A DNA stretch of 36,976 bases. It comes from an uncultured Pseudomonadota bacterium. GTDB taxonomy: Bacteria > Desulfobacterota > Binatia > Binatales > Binataceae. The stretch covers positions 1 to 36,976 of the forward strand of contig CALAOW010000081.1 in the NCBI GenBank assembly GCA_937889395.1, written 5' to 3'. How positions within the stretch are numbered: position 1 is the stretch's first letter; each line of letters opens with the position of its first letter. Made by a program: the position numbers and the translations under genes. The notes under the pieces were generated by a model that ran no database searches, was not told the DNA's origin, and was given only the letters and a program-made list of their open reading frames with translations. Of the stretch, positions 34,482-36,976 are shown piece after piece.

Positions 34482-35774
34482 CTATTGTACCACGTCCGGA
34501 ACGTCATGCTTGCAGGCCGCGCCCTCCACGTTCAGCCCGTCGGCGGTGTACTGGTTGCGCGGGTTCCATAGCATCCAGCCGTCAGAGCCGAACTTTTCGG
34601 CGGCCGAAATTTGCTGCCTGATCTGGGTGCCGGTGAAAACTCTATGGTCGAAGGCGTAATCGCGAAACGCTTGCAGCCAGGGGCGAAACCTAATCGAAGG
34701 GATTCCGCGCTCGCGCGCGTTCTGCAGCGAAAGGAAGACGATTTCATACGGATGCGCGACCGGATTGCGATAGCTGGGAATGCCGAACTGGAAGCACGAC
34801 GGGTACAACATCGGCGAGACGTAATCGACGATGGGCGCGAGTTCCTCGAGCCGCTGCCCGATATGGGTATCGTCGAGGTTCCACGTCACGTATCCAAAGA
34901 TGTCGGCGGCGAGAAACACATTGTAGGGAGTGAGGCGGCGGCGCGCCTCGGCCAGAAAGCCGGAGATCGCGGCGAGGCGGCTCTTCATGTCGGTCGGCTT
35001 CGAGAACTTGAGCCCCGGGGCGTCGGGAAAGCGCACATAGTCAAACTGGATTTCGTCGAAGCCAAGGCGCGCCGCCTCGAGCGCGATCGAGATATTGTAG
35101 TCCCAGACCTCGGTGTTGAAGGGATCGGTCCACGCGAGGCGTTCGCGATCCCTGAAAATTGCGCCGCCGGCGCGCTTCACCGCCAAATCGGGTCGGGCGG
35201 TCGCCAGCGGATCATCCTTGAAGACGACGATTCGTGCGATAGCGTAAATGTTGTCGTGATGGAGTTGGTCAAGCAGTGCCTTCGCATCGCGCATCGTCGT
35301 GAGCTCGTTCGAATGAGCTTGCTCGGCGAGCGCAAGCGAGGTTTTGAATGCGATCATCCCGCGATCGCCTTTGACGTCGATCACCACAGCATTGAGTTCG
35401 GTTTTGTCGATGAGGCCGAGCGCCGCCCCGCGCAATTTGGCGCTGCCGATTCCGTAAAATGAAAGATAGAGCGCCTTCGGCACCATCGGCGTGAGCACAA
35501 TCGGTCCGGAGTGATCATTCAACTCACCGGCGGATATCGATTCGCGCTTGTAGCCGTACCCCCGTAAGCCGATCGCGTCGCCGTGGCCGTTGATCTCGAA
35601 CTTGCCGTCGCGATCGGTTCGAACCACGACGTCCCCGAGTGTCACGATCGCATCCTCCACCGGCCTTTTGGTCAAGCCATCGATGACGGTACCGGTGTAA
35701 GCCAATGTCGGCAGAGGCCTGAACAAAGATGTGACGATGAACAAAGACAGCGTGAAAATAATTGATCTTGACAT
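34482..35774 (-). CDS. Putative glycoside hydrolase (DUF4015/GHL type) with carboxypeptidase-regulatory-like domain
   Basis: 430 aa with a signal peptide (about 1-26), then a small beta-sandwich (about 28-92, GTVIDGLTKRPVEDAIVTLG and RTDRDGKFEI) and a TIM-barrel-like domain (about 98-405) with NAVVIDVKGDRGMI, ARIVVFKDDPLA, the acidic strand FDEIQFDYVRFPD and VDYVSPMLYPS. These are DUF4015 landmarks, related to GHL domains that cut polysaccharides. The substrate is unknown. An overlapping GTG at 35777 is an alternative start. It lies between a deacetylase and a NamZ fusion, pointing to cell-envelope or exopolysaccharide processing. Confidence 0.85.
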   Translation of the reverse strand: MSRSIIFTLSLFIVTSLFRPLPTLAYTGTVIDGLTKRPVEDAIVTLGDVVVRTDRDGKFEINGHGDAIGLRGYGYKRESISAGELNDHSGPIVLTPMVPKALYLSFYGIGSAKLRGAALGLIDKTELNAVVIDVKGDRGMIAFKTSLALAEQAHSNELTTMRDAKALLDQLHHDNIYAIARIVVFKDDPLATARPDLAVKRAGGAIFRDRERLAWTDPFNTEVWDYNISIALEAARLGFDEIQFDYVRFPDAPGLKFSKPTDMKSRLAAISGFLAEARRRLTPYNVFLAADIFGYVTWNLDDTHIGQRLEELAPIVDYVSPMLYPSCFQFGIPSYRNPVAHPYEIVFLSLQNARERGIPSIRFRPWLQAFRDYAFDHRVFTGTQIRQQISAAEKFGSDGWMLWNPRNQYTADGLNVEGAACKHDVPDVVQ

Positions 35775-35776
35775 CA

Positions 35777-36586
35777 CTATCGCCGACTGGTTATTGGCGT
35801 CCGAGCGGGGAGCAGGCTCTGGAATCTTTGTCCGACGTCGCCATCGGTAACGATGAAGCGTGGGAGCGCCATGACGTTGTCGCCGCGCGAGACCTTGCGT
35901 CGTTCGATGCTGAATGCGGCGACGTATCCGGATTTTGTGGCGGCGGCAATCAGCTCATCGTCGTAGATGCCAAACGGCCAGCTCAGCATCGTCACGTGGC
36001 CACCGAGCCGGCGCTCGAGGACCTGTTGCGATTTGTTGAGCTGACTATCCACGAATTTCCAGTAATCCTCGATGGAGAGTCGGCGTTTCTCGATGTGAAA
36101 ATTGGGATGCCAATACGTGTGCGATTCCACCGAAAAGAGTCCGGTGGCTTTCAGTTCCGCGAGCTGTTCCCATGTCATCGCATACGAGGCGTTCGAAATC
36201 GCAGATGGATAAATGAACAGTGTCACCGGGATTCGATAGCGCTCGACCAACGGCGCCATGTCGCTGAACACGGTGCGATGGCCATCGTCGGCGCTGATCG
36301 CGACGGCGCGCGGCGGCAACTCGCCGTGGCCTGCGGCGAAATTCACAACATCGTGAAGCGGAACGACAGTGTAGCGATTGTCATGAAGATACTTGAGCTG
36401 CGATGCGAAGACCGCGGTCGTGACCGTCATGCTATCGGCAACCACCGGGCCGAACCGATGGTAAAGGAGAATCGTCGCGGACGTTGCGCTCTCTGACGCA
36501 GGCCCCGCGATCGCGATCGACGTCATCACACTCAGGGACAACGCCAGAAGTGTAACAACAAGATCGAAGCGCCCGCTTTTCTTCAT
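35777..36586 (-). CDS. Polysaccharide deacetylase (carbohydrate esterase 4 type)
   Basis: 269 aa with a signal peptide (about 1-28). The NodB-like domain shows ILLYHRFG, the first catalytic motif as AISADDGHR (normally TFDDG), the metal-binding SHTYWHPNF (HxxxH), and LSWPFGIYDDELI. Both Asp residues and both His residues are kept, so it should be active on N-acetylated glycans. First gene of a three-gene minus-strand operon; its stop overlaps the next possible start. PgaB combines a deacetylase with a GHL hydrolase in one protein, so this pair looks like a split relative of that design. Confidence 0.9.
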   Translation of the reverse strand: MKKSGRFDLVVTLLALSLSVMTSIAIAGPASESATSATILLYHRFGPVVADSMTVTTAVFASQLKYLHDNRYTVVPLHDVVNFAAGHGELPPRAVAISADDGHRTVFSDMAPLVERYRIPVTLFIYPSAISNASYAMTWEQLAELKATGLFSVESHTYWHPNFHIEKRRLSIEDYWKFVDSQLNKSQQVLERRLGGHVTMLSWPFGIYDDELIAAATKSGYVAAFSIERRKVSRGDNVMALPRFIVTDGDVGQRFQSLLPARTPITSRR

Positions 36587-36596
36587 AACGCTCTCA

Positions 36597-36644
36597 CTTT
36601 TGGCGAACCAGTCAGCGCTTCAGCAGAATCAGAATTTCCACTGC
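36597..36644. repeat. 48-bp duplicated gene tail, copy B
   Basis: Second copy of 15675-15722 with three mismatches. On the minus strand it ends a short frame EANRAQVNLQWKF-stop (36670-36629), which looks like the C-terminus of an outer-membrane porin (terminal Phe). Upstream the frame loses sense, so this is the tail of a gene cut off by the insertion-sequence-like DNA to its right. It now lies in the promoter region of the deacetylase gene. Confidence 0.7.
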
Positions 36645-36813
36645 AGGTTAACTTGTGCGCGGTTCGCCTCGGGCCTCCGATATCGCCGGTGTTGGAGGCT
36701 GATCGCGGTCCGTGATAGCCGCCGGGCAGCCAGGGCCCACCTGTGGTTCCTCAAAACGTAATCCGCGCGAATTCGTTGGTGGCTTCGAACGTATCTGGCG
36801 ATAGCCTGCCTTT

Positions 36814-36936
36814 ATGGCGATGCCGACAAGCGTAGCGCTCCCGCTGGCCCGAAGCGAACCCCGAACCCGCACCGCGCTGCTGTTGGAATCGATCGCCCTG
36901 CGCCATCAAATCGCCGTTCTGGAGCGAACGACGTGA
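36814..36936 (+). pseudogene. N-terminal fragment of an integrase-type (rve) transposase
   Basis: The frame reads RTALLLESIALRHQIAVLERT, matching the opening helix of IS481/IS3-like integrase-core transposases (typically LLLENLALRQQLAVL). A stop codon at 36934 breaks it and no restored frame is clear in the last 40 bases. The element extends past the right edge, so completeness there is unknown. Confidence 0.6.
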
Positions 36937-36976
36937 CGATTGCCGAGCTATCACACCCAGTGTTAGTTGGGATAGC

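Noticed and set aside
36751-36954. 67-codon minus-strand frame at the right edge
   Set aside because: It is antisense to the integrase-type transposase fragment and shows no family features.

Overview
The window looks like a chromosomal segment of a high-GC, Gram-negative-type soil or sediment bacterium. The evidence is a Tat-exported molybdo-hydroxylase, cytochrome bd, secreted envelope hydrolases and a porin-like C-terminal tail. I cannot fix the phylum. A lineage such as Binatota or a deltaproteobacterial relative is only a guess from the gene mix. No rRNA, tRNA or CRISPR array was seen.

Layout. (1) 1-237: promoter, operator-like palindrome and ribosome binding site of a gene lying off the left edge on the minus strand. 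(2) 238-950: frameshifted IS110-family transposase remnant. (3) 988-11912, minus strand: cydAB (cytochrome bd), a glutamate-receptor-type channel protein, a complete N-type ATPase operon (atpDCQRBEFAG) and an HPF/cold-shock fusion. (4) 11981-12470: a decayed junction holding a fragment of a dihydrolipoamide acyltransferase (E2) and a truncated nicotinate phosphoribosyltransferase. (5) 12485-15352, plus strand: PRPP synthetase, RtcB RNA ligase and archease. (6) 15386-18892, minus strand: a 70-aa protein, an exported protein, a hydrolase-phosphoribosyltransferase fusion, a triple-BON protein and a DUF2267 protein. (7) 19185-22472, plus strand: Hsp20, twin-CBS protein, GroEL and a DksA/TraR-type protein. 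(8) 22557-24246, minus strand: drug-type ABC exporter, followed by a broken nitrate/taurine-type ABC system. (9) 25134-31943: coniferyl-aldehyde-dehydrogenase-like ALDH, divergent from an operon of two membrane proteins, a three-subunit periplasmic aldehyde oxidase/xanthine dehydrogenase family enzyme and a tiny Cys-rich protein. (10) 32086-36586, minus strand: polysaccharide deacetylase, GHL-type glycoside hydrolase and a serine hydrolase-NamZ fusion. (11) The right edge holds a duplicated 48-bp gene tail and an integrase-type transposase fragment.

Regions 3-7 together read as a stress-survival or dormancy island. It combines a high-affinity oxidase, an auxiliary rotary ATPase, ribosome hibernation, PRPP supply, RNA repair, chaperones, a CBS sensor and a DksA-like transcription modulator. 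The content parallels low-oxygen/energy-limitation regulons such as the mycobacterial DosR set, but no dedicated regulator is visible. Regions 9 and 10 look like separate functional cassettes for aldehyde detoxification and for envelope/exopolysaccharide turnover.
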